Shown: positions 15,540-26,434, numbered from the stretch's first letter. The stretch: DNA of 64,000 nt from Methylomonas sp. LW13 (GCF_016865255.1 NZ_CP033381.1:3596001-3660000); one strand, 5' to 3'. Notes: generated from the letters alone by a model not told the origin. A program made the numbers and translations.

Positions 15540-16223
15540 ATGTTGATCCAAATTCCGGAAGTCCTCTCCCCTGCCGAACTGCAACAGCTGGGCGATATGC
15601 TGGCCGACGCGCCTTGGGCGGATGGCCGCATCACCGCCGGCAGTCAGTCGGCACAGGTCAAAAACAATTGGCAATTGCCGGAGCAAACCGAGCAAAGTCA
15701 GGCGGCCCGTGCCATCCTGCTGAATGCCCTGAATCGCAATCCCCTGTTTCTGTCGGCGGCGCTGCCGAAAAAGATTTTCCCGCCTTTGTTTAATCGCTAT
15801 GCCGGAGAACACAACACCTTCGGCAACCACATCGATAACGCCATCCGCCACTGCCCGATCAGCGGCGAACGGGTGCGTACCGATTTATCAGCGACGATTT
15901 TCCTGGCAGACCCGGACAGTTACGATGGCGGCGAACTGGTCATCGAAGACACCTACGGCGAACACGCCGTGAAGCTCGCGGCCGGGGATATGGTGTTGTA
16001 TCCCGGTTCCAGCCTGCATCGGGTGGAACCGGTGACGCGCGGCGCGCGGCTGGCTTCGTTCTTTTGGTTGGAAAGCATGGTGCGGGAAACCGAACGCCGC
16101 CGCCTGTTATTTGAAATGGACATGGCTATCCTGGAATTGCGCAACACCCAAGGCGACACCGCGCCGACCGTCAACCTGACCGGCTGTTACCACAACCTGC
16201 TAAGGATGTGGGCGGAGGTATGA
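15540..16223 (+). CDS. piuC: PKHD-type Fe(II) dioxygenase PiuC/YbiX
   Basis: This 227-residue 2-oxoglutarate/Fe(II) oxygenase has the size and ends of YbiX/PiuC ([17 protein letters not shown] at the start, [12 protein letters not shown] at the end). The metal motif is HIDNAI (His-x-Asp) and the distal His lies in [35 protein letters not shown] is diagnostic of the PKHD group. These enzymes are iron-starvation proteins next to TonB receptors in pseudomonads and enterics, and their substrate is not firmly known. The start follows the PepSY stop by 3 bases, so the two are coupled. Confidence 0.9.
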   Translation: MLIQIPEVLSPAELQQLGDMLADAPWADGRITAGSQSAQVKNNWQLPEQTEQSQAARAILLNALNRNPLFLSAALPKKIFPPLFNRYAGEHNTFGNHIDNAIRHCPISGERVRTDLSATIFLADPDSYDGGELVIEDTYGEHAVKLAAGDMVLYPGSSLHRVEPVTRGARLASFFWLESMVRETERRRLLFEMDMAILELRNTQGDTAPTVNLTGCYHNLLRMWAEV

Positions 16224-16747
16224 AACCCGCCTGATAGTTTATTCCGGCTCCTATATAGACCCAGTATCGTCATCCCTCGAACGCCGTAACCTTAGCGCAG
16301 CCCTTTTAGCCCTGAGCGGCGCGGGACCGCTGACATATAAGGGCCGGGTAAAAACAAACTGCGTCAGCTTAAGTCCTCGTGCCACTGCCGTTGGCATACC
16401 GCTGAAAACTTTATCTTCATCCCGCCGCCAACGGCCAACAGCGCATCCCCTCCTCCCCTATTTGCTTGGCCCTAACGCGCAGCACATTCCATCGCACCTG
16501 TAAGCGCAGAACGCTGTCAGTCAACAGATTGACCTATTGACCGGCCTTTTCTTGCGTTCACCATTTCCATTAAGGCGGGCAGCATGATACTTGAGGGCCG
16601 GAATGGCCAGCACCTTTATGCGCCTGACAAAGTAGAATGCATAAATGCTACAAAAACTTTGTGATAAATCGATGCTGCGCTACATTTGCAGCTGAAGAAT
16701 TAACCCGAGAGACACGCTGTCTCTTGCCATGCCCCATTTGCTACAGA
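16224..16747. other. Intergenic gap of 524 bases
   Basis: No gene, tRNA or riboswitch was recognised. A short stretch near 16351 (AAGGGCCGGGTAAAAAC) resembles one end of the dispersed element at 29663 and may be a degenerate end. The region must hold the promoter of the receptor at 16748, but no clear -35/-10 pair or Fur box was seen. Confidence 0.35.
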
Positions 16748-18757
16748 ATGAAAAATACCTTTTACCCCGTTTGGATAGGCGCGCTGTGCTTGGCTGTTCA
16801 TACGGAGATTGCTTCGGCCGATACCGATTTAACCGAGTTGAATTTAGAAGAACTGCTATCGGTAAAAATCACATCCGTTTCCAAAAAAACCCAAGCGCTA
16901 GGCGATGCAGCGGCGGCGGTATTTGTGATTAGCAACGACGACATCAAACGCGCCGGCGCCACTAACATTCCCGATGCACTACGTTTGGCTCCCGGCATCG
17001 ACGTCGGCCGCATCGACGCCAACAAATGGGCCGTCAGCTCGCGCGGTTTTAATGGCCGGTTTTCCAATAAATTATTGGTGCTGATCGACGGCAGAAATAT
17101 CTACACACCGGCTTTCTCGGGTGTGTATTGGGAAATGCAGGATGTCATGCTGGAGGACGTGGAGCGCATCGAGGTGGTTCGCGGCTCCGGAGCAGCGCTG
17201 TGGGGAGCCAACGCCGTAAATGGCGTCATCAACATCATCACCAAACATGCCGCCGATACTCAAGGCGGCTTGCTCAGCGCCGGCGGCGGCAGCGAGGAAC
17301 GCGGATTCGGTGCATTCCGCTATGGCGGCAAGCTCAACGAAAACACCAGCGGCCGCGCCTATCTCAAAGGTTTTGATCGTGACACGCTCAGCAGAGCCGA
17401 CGGCCAGCCCGCCGGCGATGCCTGGAGCAAAATGCAAGGCGGCTTTCGCATCGACTCAGACTGGTCGGACGCCGACTCCGCCACCGTGCAAGGCGATGTT
17501 TATCATAGCAATTTAAACCAGCAAATCGGATTAGCTACGTTCACCGCGCCTTATCGAGAAACGATTGCCGACCAGGTACAAGCCACCGGCGGCAACTTGC
17601 TGGGCCGTCTACAACATCGCATTTCCGACACCTCAAATTACACTCTACAACTGTACTTCGACAGCTATGACCGCAGAGAAAGTTTTATTGAAGAAGAGCG
17701 TTATACCGGCGACGTCGATTTTCAACACCGCTTTGCGCTAAACGACTGGAACGACATCATCTGGGGCGCGGGTTATCGGTATACCTACACCAAAGAAAAC
17801 CAAGTGAAGCAGACCTTAGTTAATTTCACGCCACCTCAACGCGGCGAGAGTTATTTCAGTACCTTTCTCCAAGACCAATTAACCTTGGTGGACGAGCAGC
17901 TATGGCTGACGCTGGGTTCCAAACTGGAGCACAACGATTACACCGGCATCGAAGTGCAACCCACCGCCCGCCTGCTGTGGGGACCTGACCCCAATCACCG
18001 GCTGTGGGCGGCTATTTCCCGAGGTGTGCGCATTCCGTCGCGGGTGGATGCGCATATGGAGTTAATCGGCCAAGTGGTGCCGCCGCTGACCAGCCCCAAC
18101 AGCACACCTTTACCCCTGGCCCTCGCGGTAACCGGTTCCAACGCTTACCAATCCGAAGAGGTGCTGGCCTACGAAACCGGCTATCGATACACCCCCAGCA
18201 ACAGCTTTTCCTTGGATGTATCGTTGTTTTATAACGATTATCAAAATCTGCGCTCCTATCATCCTGGATCGATAGACCCGGCAAATGTGCCGTTTTTTAT
18301 CAAACAGCCTTTGATTATCGACAATACCGGCAAGGGCAAAACCTATGGCGTAGAAACCTCGGTAGTTTGGAAAATGCTGGATTGGTGGCGCTGGGACCTG
18401 AGTTATAGCGTGTTGAAAACCGAGCTGACCAGCAATCCCTATTACCAGGAAGCAGTATCGCCGCAGCACAAAACCTCGTTGCGCGCGATGCTCAATCCGA
18501 CACCGGACATTACCCTGGATGCCTGGCTGCGATATGTGGACAACGCCAGCGCCTTTACCTTAAGCGGGCCGGCATACATTAAAGCCTACACCACCCTGGA
18601 TTTGCGTCTGGCCTGGAAGCTCAATCAAGCCGTCGAATTATCGCTGGTCGGCCAAAACTTATTGGACAACCAACATCTGGAATACATTCAGGAAACTTTC
18701 ACCCAAGCCGCCGAAGTGCAACGCGGCGTTTACGGCAAAGTGGTTTGGGAGTTTTGA
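16748..18757 (+). CDS. TonB-dependent receptor (BtuB/colicin-I-receptor-like)
   Basis: This 669-residue outer-membrane receptor has a signal peptide ending ASA. An SLEELL-like motif (TELNLEELLSVKITSVSKK) comes before the plug. The plug has AAAVFVISNDDIKRAGA, ALRLAPGIDV, KLLVLIDGRNIYTP and GAALWGANAVNGVINIITK. The barrel ends in GKVVWEF. ATG 16748 (MKNTFYP) is chosen over 16637 because only it gives an immediate signal peptide. This sub-family is often found with YfiR and PAS or GGDEF signalling genes, and such an operon lies 1.6 kb downstream on the other strand. The ligand is unknown. Confidence 0.85.
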   Translation: MKNTFYPVWIGALCLAVHTEIASADTDLTELNLEELLSVKITSVSKKTQALGDAAAAVFVISNDDIKRAGATNIPDALRLAPGIDVGRIDANKWAVSSRGFNGRFSNKLLVLIDGRNIYTPAFSGVYWEMQDVMLEDVERIEVVRGSGAALWGANAVNGVINIITKHAADTQGGLLSAGGGSEERGFGAFRYGGKLNENTSGRAYLKGFDRDTLSRADGQPAGDAWSKMQGGFRIDSDWSDADSATVQGDVYHSNLNQQIGLATFTAPYRETIADQVQATGGNLLGRLQHRISDTSNYTLQLYFDSYDRRESFIEEERYTGDVDFQHRFALNDWNDIIWGAGYRYTYTKENQVKQTLVNFTPPQRGESYFSTFLQDQLTLVDEQLWLTLGSKLEHNDYTGIEVQPTARLLWGPDPNHRLWAAISRGVRIPSRVDAHMELIGQVVPPLTSPNSTPLPLALAVTGSNAYQSEEVLAYETGYRYTPSNSFSLDVSLFYNDYQNLRSYHPGSIDPANVPFFIKQPLIIDNTGKGKTYGVETSVVWKMLDWWRWDLSYSVLKTELTSNPYYQEAVSPQHKTSLRAMLNPTPDITLDAWLRYVDNASAFTLSGPAYIKAYTTLDLRLAWKLNQAVELSLVGQNLLDNQHLEYIQETFTQAAEVQRGVYGKVVWEF

Positions 18758-18854
18758 GTTTGTAGTAAAACAACTGCGCCGAGCTAGTAAGCGACACGGC
18801 CCTTGAACTTACCAAAGCAGTAATACCGCTCAGCGAACCAAGTCCGGCAACTAG

Positions 18855-18874
18855 GCTCCCGCCTGTGCGGGAGC
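18855..18874. terminator. Bidirectional terminator hairpin
   Basis: GCTCCCGC-CTGT-GCGGGAGC is a perfect 8-base GC-rich stem with a 4-base loop. It lies between the rightward receptor and the leftward NifX-like gene and could end both transcripts. The T-rich tail on the plus strand is weak (GACAATATTTG). Confidence 0.6.
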
Positions 18875-18893
18875 GACAATATTTGAGTACGGA

Positions 18894-19280
18894 TCATTGA
18901 TCGCTGGTTTTTAGGCAATGTGCTTCCTCGTGCGGCAGGCCATCGACAAGTTCGCCGGCCAGATAGGCGGCCACTGCTTGCAAAGGCGATGTCTCGCTGG
19001 TGGTATGCAGCTCAGTATTTCTCTCCAGCAGGTTCCGCTTCACCCCGTCTCCCGCCGACCCGGCAATCGCCACATCAATATAATGCAGCGGATGCCGATT
19101 GCCGTCGCCGCGCACATGCCATTCGTGCAGGCTGCCAATCTCGGTTAGATCAAGCGTCCAAGCCAGACTCGCCTCCGCTGCATTTTCGGCAACATAAACC
19201 AGCCAGCGCGATGCCCTGCCGGCATGCGGCGCGATATTCCCCTCTTTTTCAACAGCCACGGCAATTAGTATTTCGTTCAT
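18894..19280 (-). CDS. NifX/NifB-C-terminal-like (FeMo-cofactor domain) protein
   Basis: This 128-residue protein begins MNEILIAVAVEKEGNIAPHAGRA, the start of the dinitrogenase iron-molybdenum cofactor (NifX/NafY) fold. HYIDVAIAGSAGDGVKRNLLER is the conserved second half. In nitrogen fixers this domain carries FeMo-cofactor precursors, while orphan members occur widely with unknown jobs. No nif gene is in the window, and the C-terminal tail has extra His and Cys (HEEAHCLK). It stands alone, convergent with the receptor. A metal-cluster binding role is a family inference. Confidence 0.75.
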   Translation of the reverse strand: MNEILIAVAVEKEGNIAPHAGRASRWLVYVAENAAEASLAWTLDLTEIGSLHEWHVRGDGNRHPLHYIDVAIAGSAGDGVKRNLLERNTELHTTSETSPLQAVAAYLAGELVDGLPHEEAHCLKTSDQ

Positions 19281-19506
19281 CGATTCGGCACCTTTATAAC
19301 CAAGAAAATTTCCTGTGGAGTAAACGCCCTCATGTCGAAATAGTCAACGTTAGCGTCAGCCGTTAGCTAATTCAAAGGTACGTCCCGTAAGTCGTCATTT
19401 CGGCAGGGATTGCCGAAATCCAGACTGCATGGATAGCTGGAAGCTTGCCGTCCATGGCGCTGGATGCCCGCTCTTGTGCCCTGTGGCTTTTTTTGGGCTA
19501 GCTGAG

Positions 19507-20370
19507 CTATTGCACCGCACCAAGCGCCGCGCCAGGCTTTATAAACCGCAAGGTCATTCTATCACTTTCGCCGATCGCGGCGTATTTATCCCCATCCTTG
19601 CTGCCTTGGCTAAATGCCGGCGGCAAGCGCCACACGCCGCCCTCGCGGTCTTTGCTGTCCAACGGGTTGGCATTGATCTCGCTGGCAGCCTGCAATACAA
19701 AGCCGGCCGCACCGGCCCAGGCAATCAGCTGATTTTGGCCGATATACCCCGAAAAATCGTCGTCCGCCACATCGCCGTTTGCCCGATGTTCGACCAGCCC
19801 CAGCGTACCGCCAGGTTTAAGCACGTCGAAAAAACCTTTGAACATCAATGCCACGCTATCCGCTTCCCGCCAGTTATGGACATTGCGGAACGTTAGCACC
19901 ACATCCGCTGAAGCGGGTGCGCCAAACGTCGGCTTGGCTTCGTCATAAAGCCGAATCTCCGGACTACCGTATAGGCTCGGTGAGGCACGCAATTTGCGCT
20001 CAAGCGCGTTGAGTTGCTTTGCATAATAATGTTTGGCGCTGTTCTTGACGGCACTCTCAGGGTTTATCACCGCGGCAATGTAATGGCCGTTTTCCCGAAG
20101 CAAAGGCGCCAGAATCTCCGCGTACCAACCATAACCCGGCGTAATTTCGATCACAGTTTGCTGAGGATTCACGCCGAAGAACGTCAGCGTTTGCAACGGA
20201 TGCCGCCAGTTGTCGCGGGCAACATTAGCCGGGTCGCGCCACTTGCCGGCAACCGCTGCTTCCAGTGTCCATACCGGCTCAGTGCCCATCGCTGTGGAAT
20301 GTGCGTCCTCCGACGCAGGACAGGCAACCAGCGCGGCGATAACTGCGGTGGCAAGCAGTATTCGAATCAC
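19507..20370 (-). CDS. Exported methyltransferase-fold protein (COG4798-like)
   Basis: This product of about 287 residues has a Rossmann methyltransferase core: VIEITPGYGWYAEILAPLL (motif I), DVVLTFRNVHNW (motif IV) and LKPGGTLGLVEHRA (motif V). The GTG at 20370 is preferred. It gives a lipoprotein-like signal (IRILLATAVIAALVAC), whereas the ATG at 20451 would overlap the upstream gene by 47 bases. Members of this group are predicted SAM methyltransferases exported to the periplasm, with unknown substrate. That is odd, because SAM is cytoplasmic, so the activity may have changed. It follows the GGDEF-EAL gene on the same strand and may be co-transcribed. Confidence 0.7.
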   Translation of the reverse strand: MIRILLATAVIAALVACPASEDAHSTAMGTEPVWTLEAAVAGKWRDPANVARDNWRHPLQTLTFFGVNPQQTVIEITPGYGWYAEILAPLLRENGHYIAAVINPESAVKNSAKHYYAKQLNALERKLRASPSLYGSPEIRLYDEAKPTFGAPASADVVLTFRNVHNWREADSVALMFKGFFDVLKPGGTLGLVEHRANGDVADDDFSGYIGQNQLIAWAGAAGFVLQAASEINANPLDSKDREGGVWRLPPAFSQGSKDGDKYAAIGESDRMTLRFIKPGAALGAVQ

Positions 20371-20404
20371 AGTCGCTTCAGCCCTCTTTGCATTCGGCTT
20401 ATAT

Positions 20405-23125
20405 TCAAGGCAATCCAAAAGACTCCGGCTTTTTAATGCACAGTGCTTCAAAATCAGCCAACGGTATCGGCTTACTGAACAAGTAGCCCTGATATAACTG
20501 ACAGCCTTGCCGTTCCAAGAATGTCAACTGCTCTTCGGTTTCAACGCCTTCGGCGATACTTTCGATACCCAAGTTATCGGCCATGCCGATGATGGTTTGT
20601 ACAATCACCGCATCACTTTGGGATACCGTAATATTGCGCACGAAGGACTGGTCGATCTTCAATTGGTCTATCGGTAACTTGGTCAGATAGTTCAGCGACG
20701 AATAGCCGGTGCCAAAATCGTCCATCGAAAAACGCACGCCAAAATCACGCAGTTGCTGCATCTTCACAATCGCATCGTCAATGTCATCCAGCACCAAACT
20801 CTCGGTGAGCTCAAGTTTCAGCCGATTGGGACTCAAATCGCAGCGCGCCAGGGCAAGCCGGACTTGCTCCACGAAATCATCCTGATGAAACTGTAGGGCG
20901 CTGACATTCACAGCAAGCTGTAACTCAGACTTAAGCGGATCGTTTTCCCAGGCTTTGAGCTGCGCACAAGCCGAGTCCATGACCCATTTACCAATCGGCA
21001 AGATCAAGCCAGTGTCCTCGGCCAATGGAATAAATTCCGCAGGCGAAACCAAGCCGCGCTCGGGATGGAGCCAACGTATCAAGACTTCTGCGCCAAGAAT
21101 CTGACCGGCGCGGTTGACCTGCATCTGGTAATACAGCACCAATTGCTGCTCGCTTAGTGCCACACGCAAATTGCTTTCCAATACCGCGCGGGTTTCCAAG
21201 GCGGCCTGCATCACCGGATCGTAAAACAGCAGCTTATTACGGCCGCCGCGTTTGGCTTGGTAAAGCGCGGTATCGGTGTATTTCAGCAATTCCTCTGCCG
21301 TAATATGTTGGTTGCGAAACATGCAGATACCCATGCTGGCCGAGCAATGGTGATCGTATCCCTGCAACGAATAAGGCTGATTAATGGCAGAAAGAATTTT
21401 ACCCGCCAGCATTTTGGTATCGGCAGACGCACGGGTTTCGTCCGCACTTAGGCTGTTCAATATCATCACAAATTCGTCACCGCCCAACCTGGCGACGGTA
21501 TCGCCTTCGCGCACGCATTCTCGCAGACGTTGGGCAACCTCGATCAGCAGCAAGTCGCCAATCGTATGGCCTTTGGTGTCGTTGAGCGCTTTGAAGTTAT
21601 CCAGGTCAATAAACAAGGCTGCACCATGCTTATCATGCCGGGCATTGGTGACTATGGCTTGTTGCAGGCGGTCGTAAAGCAGACGGCGATTCGGCAGATT
21701 GGTTAACGGATCGTAAAACGCTAGGCGCTCGATCTCGGCTTCTGCCTGTTTTTGAGCCAACGCGCGGCTGAAATTTTCCAAGGCAAAGTTAATATCCATG
21801 GACATTTCGACCAACAGGTCGCGCGCCGCATCGTCGAAGGCGTTCGCCTCGTCGGCGTACAGTACGAATGCGCCGACCGCCTGATCGTTTTTGAGTAAAG
21901 GCAACGCAGCCGACGCCGCCCAGCCGGCGCGCAAGCCTTGTTCGCGCCACGGCACGGTCATCGGATCGTTAATAAAATCCTGACACCAGCAAGGGCGTTG
22001 TTCGCGGATTGCCACGCTGGCAGGACCGCGGCCGAAAGCACTGGCGGCATCCATGCACATATCGATAGTAGCCAACTCTTCCGCGCCTTCCCCAAAACTG
22101 GCGACCGGGCGTATCGAGCACTGATCGGCCGCAAACACGCCAACCCAAGCCATTTTCATACCGCCAAACTCCACGGCAGCACGGCAAATTTCCAGGAACA
22201 GTTCGGTTTCGTCGGCACTGTGGACGATGGCTTTATTGCAATGACTCAAGGCCGCATAGAGCTGCATGTGGCGTTGGACTTTCGCTTCTGCCGCCTTACG
22301 TTCGGTCACGTCGCGGGCAATTCCGAGCACGCCTATCGGTTTGCCGTCCTGATTCAACACCGGTGTCTTCAGAGTTTCGAACAAGCCGTAGTAACCGTTA
22401 TCAGCGAAAGTCAGCCATTCTTCGTTGGCGCAAACCTTGCCGGCGGCCAGCGCTTTGCGATCATGGTCCCGGAAAAAATCCGCCAGTTCCCTGGAGGTAA
22501 ATTCGTAATCGGTCTTGCCGACGATGTCGGCTTCCTTGGCGCCGTATAAGCGTTCGAATTGCAGATTGCAGCTGATATACACACCCTGCAGATCCTTTAA
22601 CCAGACCAGATCGGGAATAGTCCGCAGCAAGGTGTGCATGAGGCTATGGGCCGCAACCAGATCGTTCAGACTGGCTCTGAGCTTTTTCTCGCTCTCCAGG
22701 AGCTGGTGGCTACGCTCTTCCACCAACTCTTCCAGATGATTGCGCAGCCGGTCGATTTCCAAATGTGTGCGCACGCGCGCCAGCAGCTCCTCACGTTGAT
22801 ACGGCTTGGTGACAAAGTCCACCGCGCCCAGCTCAAAGCCTTGGACTTTTTCTTCCGGGTCCGACAGCGCACTGATGAAAATAATCGGCACATGGCGGGT
22901 ATCCGGATGCGCTTTGAGCAGACGGCAAACCTCAAAGCCGCCCATACCCGGCATCAGAATATCCAGCAACACCAAATCAGGCGGATTGGCGGTAGCAAAA
23001 TTAACGGCCAGCTCACCGTTTATCGCCGAGCGCACCTCGTACCCTTCAGCCTTAAGCAGGTCCGACAGCAACTTCAAAGACGCCGAAGTGTCGTCAACGA
23101 CCAGAATTTTGCCTGCATTTACCAT
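20405..23125 (-). CDS. REC-PAS-GAF-GGDEF-EAL response regulator
   Basis: This 906-residue c-di-GMP enzyme has a receiver domain at 1-125 (VVDDTSASL, phospho-Asp in LVLLDILMPGM, Lys in VTKPY). A coiled coil, a PAS domain (about 160-285) and a GAF domain (about 300-445) follow. GGDEF (about 465-630) has an intact RLGGDEF and an RxxD inhibitory site (REGD) five residues before it. EAL (about 645-895) shows EVL instead of EAL (GAEVLIRWLHP) but keeps DDFGTGYSSL and EGVE. It is the likely output partner of the hybrid kinase 6 bases upstream. Phosphorylation, GAF ligand and PAS ligand could tune synthesis against breakdown of c-di-GMP. Confidence 0.9.
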   Translation of the reverse strand: MVNAGKILVVDDTSASLKLLSDLLKAEGYEVRSAINGELAVNFATANPPDLVLLDILMPGMGGFEVCRLLKAHPDTRHVPIIFISALSDPEEKVQGFELGAVDFVTKPYQREELLARVRTHLEIDRLRNHLEELVEERSHQLLESEKKLRASLNDLVAAHSLMHTLLRTIPDLVWLKDLQGVYISCNLQFERLYGAKEADIVGKTDYEFTSRELADFFRDHDRKALAAGKVCANEEWLTFADNGYYGLFETLKTPVLNQDGKPIGVLGIARDVTERKAAEAKVQRHMQLYAALSHCNKAIVHSADETELFLEICRAAVEFGGMKMAWVGVFAADQCSIRPVASFGEGAEELATIDMCMDAASAFGRGPASVAIREQRPCWCQDFINDPMTVPWREQGLRAGWAASAALPLLKNDQAVGAFVLYADEANAFDDAARDLLVEMSMDINFALENFSRALAQKQAEAEIERLAFYDPLTNLPNRRLLYDRLQQAIVTNARHDKHGAALFIDLDNFKALNDTKGHTIGDLLLIEVAQRLRECVREGDTVARLGGDEFVMILNSLSADETRASADTKMLAGKILSAINQPYSLQGYDHHCSASMGICMFRNQHITAEELLKYTDTALYQAKRGGRNKLLFYDPVMQAALETRAVLESNLRVALSEQQLVLYYQMQVNRAGQILGAEVLIRWLHPERGLVSPAEFIPLAEDTGLILPIGKWVMDSACAQLKAWENDPLKSELQLAVNVSALQFHQDDFVEQVRLALARCDLSPNRLKLELTESLVLDDIDDAIVKMQQLRDFGVRFSMDDFGTGYSSLNYLTKLPIDQLKIDQSFVRNITVSQSDAVIVQTIIGMADNLGIESIAEGVETEEQLTFLERQGCQLYQGYLFSKPIPLADFEALCIKKPESFGLP

Positions 23126-23131
23126 GATGTT

Positions 23132-26100
23132 TTAGTTAGTTCCCAATAGATTAAGAATAGTCGGATATTCGTAAGCTTCGGCAAGCCGAGTCAATGCAGC
23201 GGCCACCCGCAGATCGTACGCTGCAATCTGTTGAATAATCCCGCCTATACGCTCGCTATCCAGATTATTCACTGCCAACTGCAAATCCTCGCGTAAATTC
23301 TGCGGCACGACCGACAGCATCTCCGGCGTCAAAATCACGCCCTCCGGCATCATTGCCGGTGAGTCTGCATAAACATAGCGCACGCCCAAGAGCCGGGTTA
23401 GGCAGTCGTAGATTTCGTTGGCCCGGAAAGGCTTACAGATTAAGTCGTCCATGCCGGCCGCCATAATATCCGCCCGTTGCTCGGTGAAAGCCGACGCCGT
23501 GACCGCGACGATCTTCACCTGTTTGCCGCCCGGCAAGCTTCGAATGATTCTGGTCGCTTCCAAACCCTCCATGACCGGCATCTGTATATCCATCCAGATT
23601 AAGTGTGGCTGCCAACTTTGGAAACATGCCACGCCCAACTCGCCGTTCTCGGCCACCTTAACCTGAAAGCCCACGGCCTCCATCAGATTCACCAGCAATA
23701 ATCGATTCTCCAGCTGATCTTCGATTATCAGAACCCGATAATTATCCTGCCCCGGCATCAGCCCCAGCACCGTGCGTTCTTCCGATCGGTACAAACCGTT
23801 AATATCGGCTGCCTGCGCCTGCTTTAGCGGCACATCAATGCGAAACAGCGAACCCTGCCCCGGTGCACTCTCCAGACTGATTGAGCCCTTCATTAATTGC
23901 ACAAATTGGCGGGTGATGCTTAAGCCCAGCCCGGTACCTTTGTTGTCGGCCAGCTGTCCTATCTGCACAAACGGTTCGAAAATATGCTTTTGGTCTTCAG
24001 CGGCAATCCCAGGACCGGAGTCCTCCACTTCAATCAACAGATGGGCGATGGCGTTGTTCTTGGTGGACAAGCGTATGACCACCCCGCCTTGCTGGGTAAA
24101 TTTCAACGCATTGCCCACCAGATTGATCAATATCTGGCGCAAGCGGGCCTGGTCACCGATGATATAGCGCGGAAATGAGGAAGACTGATCGACGACTATT
24201 TGCAGATTTTTCTCGGCCGCGCGTACCTGCATCATCTTCATCACATCCAGCACCATTTCCCCCAAATCGAATGGCGCATCTTCCAACTGGACCCGGCCCG
24301 CTTCTATCTTGGCCATTTCCAGCACGTCATTAATCAAGTTCAACAAGTGCTCGCCGCTACGATTGATAATTTCGACGTTGGCGCGATCACCGTCTTGTAG
24401 CCGGGCATTTTTCAGCAGAATGGCGGAAAAACCGAGAATCGCGTTCATCGGCGTGCGCAATTCGTGGCTCATGTTAGCCAGGAATACGCTCTTGGCTTTA
24501 TTAGCCGCTTCGGCGGCGTCGCGAGCCAACAGCAATTCCGCCGTCCGTTGCTGCACAGTGTTTTCCAACTCGTTTCGGTAGCGCATCAGTTCGTTTTCTG
24601 CGCGTTTGCGATCAGTGATGTCGCGCGCAATTTTGGAAGCCCCGACAATTTCGCCTTTTGAATTTCGTAGCGGCGACACCGTTACCGAAACGTCAATCAA
24701 TTGCCCATCCTTACGGCGGCGGATCGTCTCGTAATGCCTAATCGATTCTCCCCGCCTGACTCTATCCTGAATTTCCCGCTCCTCATTTTGGCATTCTCCG
24801 GGTATCAAAATAGCAATCGAATGACCGACGATCTCGTCGGCCCTATAGCCAAACATGCGTTCCGCCCCCTTGTTCCAGCTGGTAATGACGCTATCGAGAG
24901 TTTTACCGATGATGGCATCTTCAGTGGACTCAATGATCGCGGCGTATTCCGACAACAATTTCTCGGCGTTTTTGCGTTCGCTGATATCCCGGCAAATCGC
25001 CAGGTTGTATGTCTTGCCATCAAACTCAAAACAGTTACCGGTCACTTCCACCGGGAAAACCCGCCCATCACGTGTCCGGTGACTGGTTTCGAATTGCATT
25101 TGGCGACTCACGGACAGCACCGGCCAAAATTTCTCCCACACGTCCGGCGACCAGCTGGGATCAATATCGAACACCCCCATACCGCGGGTAAGCTCATCTC
25201 GACTGTAGCCTAATCGGTTGGCGGCCCCCTGATTCGCATAAAGAAATTTCGGATCGTTCCCCGGCATCAGGAATATGGATTCCTTCACTTGATCCAGGGC
25301 ATAAGTCAGCAATTGCAGCTGGTGCTGCGCCTGTTTCCGCTCGGTCAGATCATAAACCAAGCCAACGAACCCGCTAACGGCGCCGCCCTCCCCCTGTAAA
25401 GCCGTTATAGACAGATTGACCGGCACGCGCGTCCCGTCCTTGCAGATAAAAGTCCACTCGTTTTCTTCGCGTAGACCCCGTTGAGAATGCGCGGTAAACA
25501 CTTCGAATCCCGGATTAATCAAGACACCCAGTTCTGCAGACAATGTCTGAGCACGCTGTTGAATCTCGGCTGCATCGTGCCAAAGTGCCGGGGTGTGTTG
25601 GCCTATCAACTCGTCGGCCGTATACCCCAACAAGCGCTCCGCGGCTAAATTGAAGCTGGTAACCGTGCCGTCAGAGGATGTAGAGACGATGGCATAGGCC
25701 GCGTTGTCCAAAATCGTACGATGAAAGGCGTTAAGCCGGGACAATGCCATTTCACGTTCTTCAACCGCTTCCAACATGGCGTTGAAGCTTTCCCCCAAGC
25801 GCGCCAATTCATCGGCGCCGACGACTGGAACCCGATGCCGGTAGTCGGCGGACAGCCGAACCCGCTCCGCAGCGACGGTTAAGGAAGCAATCGGCTGAAT
25901 GATAGTCCGCCGCAGCACCGCCAGTTGCCCTAAGGTAGCGGCCAACAGCACCAGCATACCGGCACCGAATAACCAGAGCAGCTGGTGAGTTTGCTGACTC
26001 AATTGCTCCAGACCCATCACGATGCGCAACCGCCCGCCTTTGCCTAAACCCTGCAACAACTCCGCGGCATCGTGGTTTAGATAAATGCCATCGGCTAAGG

Positions 26101-26431
26101 TTGGCGTACTCCGCGGCGGCTCGGAGGCAGTGTGGTTGAGGCTGGCCAGCATCCGCCCATCATCTAAAAAAATATCCGCCTCTTGAATTTGCGGATTGGC
26201 GCGCAAGGTATCCAGCACTTCCTGAGCCCGCGAGGGATCTTCGAAAGCCACCGCCGCCTCAGTGCCCACAGCGACCAACTGCGCGTAAGGTTCCATGATC
26301 TGCCGCACGCGCTGTTCCAGGGTCATACTGTGAAACAGTGCCAGCCCCGCCACAGCCAACACGAACGCCAACAGCGCCGCCCCCCAGAGCACTGCCGCAA
26401 GTCTGTTGTAAATAGTGGCTTGGATGGACAT
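23132..26431 (-). CDS. Hybrid sensor histidine kinase (HAMP-PAS-HK-REC)
   Basis: This 1099-residue membrane kinase has helices near residues 12-35 and 148-170 enclosing a periplasmic sensor of about 110 residues. HAMP (about 172-225) and three PAS domains (about 230-350, 370-490 and 495-615) follow. HisKA has the phospho-His in [14 protein letters not shown], and the HATPase has DSGPGIA and GTGLGLSI. A receiver with phospho-Asp in [13 protein letters not shown] covers about 890-1010. A short helical tail, about 1020-1099, lacks a clear HPt His motif. The gene is 3 bases from the YfiR gene and 6 bases from the REC-GGDEF-EAL gene, so one operon is likely. The periplasmic YfiR may regulate its sensor. 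Confidence 0.9.
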   Translation of the reverse strand: MSIQATIYNRLAAVLWGAALLAFVLAVAGLALFHSMTLEQRVRQIMEPYAQLVAVGTEAAVAFEDPSRAQEVLDTLRANPQIQEADIFLDDGRMLASLNHTASEPPRSTPTLADGIYLNHDAAELLQGLGKGGRLRIVMGLEQLSQQTHQLLWLFGAGMLVLLAATLGQLAVLRRTIIQPIASLTVAAERVRLSADYRHRVPVVGADELARLGESFNAMLEAVEEREMALSRLNAFHRTILDNAAYAIVSTSSDGTVTSFNLAAERLLGYTADELIGQHTPALWHDAAEIQQRAQTLSAELGVLINPGFEVFTAHSQRGLREENEWTFICKDGTRVPVNLSITALQGEGGAVSGFVGLVYDLTERKQAQHQLQLLTYALDQVKESIFLMPGNDPKFLYANQGAANRLGYSRDELTRGMGVFDIDPSWSPDVWEKFWPVLSVSRQMQFETSHRTRDGRVFPVEVTGNCFEFDGKTYNLAICRDISERKNAEKLLSEYAAIIESTEDAIIGKTLDSVITSWNKGAERMFGYRADEIVGHSIAILIPGECQNEEREIQDRVRRGESIRHYETIRRRKDGQLIDVSVTVSPLRNSKGEIVGASKIARDITDRKRAENELMRYRNELENTVQQRTAELLLARDAAEAANKAKSVFLANMSHELRTPMNAILGFSAILLKNARLQDGDRANVEIINRSGEHLLNLINDVLEMAKIEAGRVQLEDAPFDLGEMVLDVMKMMQVRAAEKNLQIVVDQSSSFPRYIIGDQARLRQILINLVGNALKFTQQGGVVIRLSTKNNAIAHLLIEVEDSGPGIAAEDQKHIFEPFVQIGQLADNKGTGLGLSITRQFVQLMKGSISLESAPGQGSLFRIDVPLKQAQAADINGLYRSEERTVLGLMPGQDNYRVLIIEDQLENRLLLVNLMEAVGFQVKVAENGELGVACFQSWQPHLIWMDIQMPVMEGLEATRIIRSLPGGKQVKIVAVTASAFTEQRADIMAAGMDDLICKPFRANEIYDCLTRLLGVRYVYADSPAMMPEGVILTPEMLSVVPQNLREDLQLAVNNLDSERIGGIIQQIAAYDLRVAAALTRLAEAYEYPTILNLLGTN

Positions 26432-26434
26432 GAC

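Noticed and set aside
16224..16747. Possible cobalamin riboswitch before the BtuB-like receptor
   Set aside because: No B12-box or conserved stem pattern was found when reading the leader.
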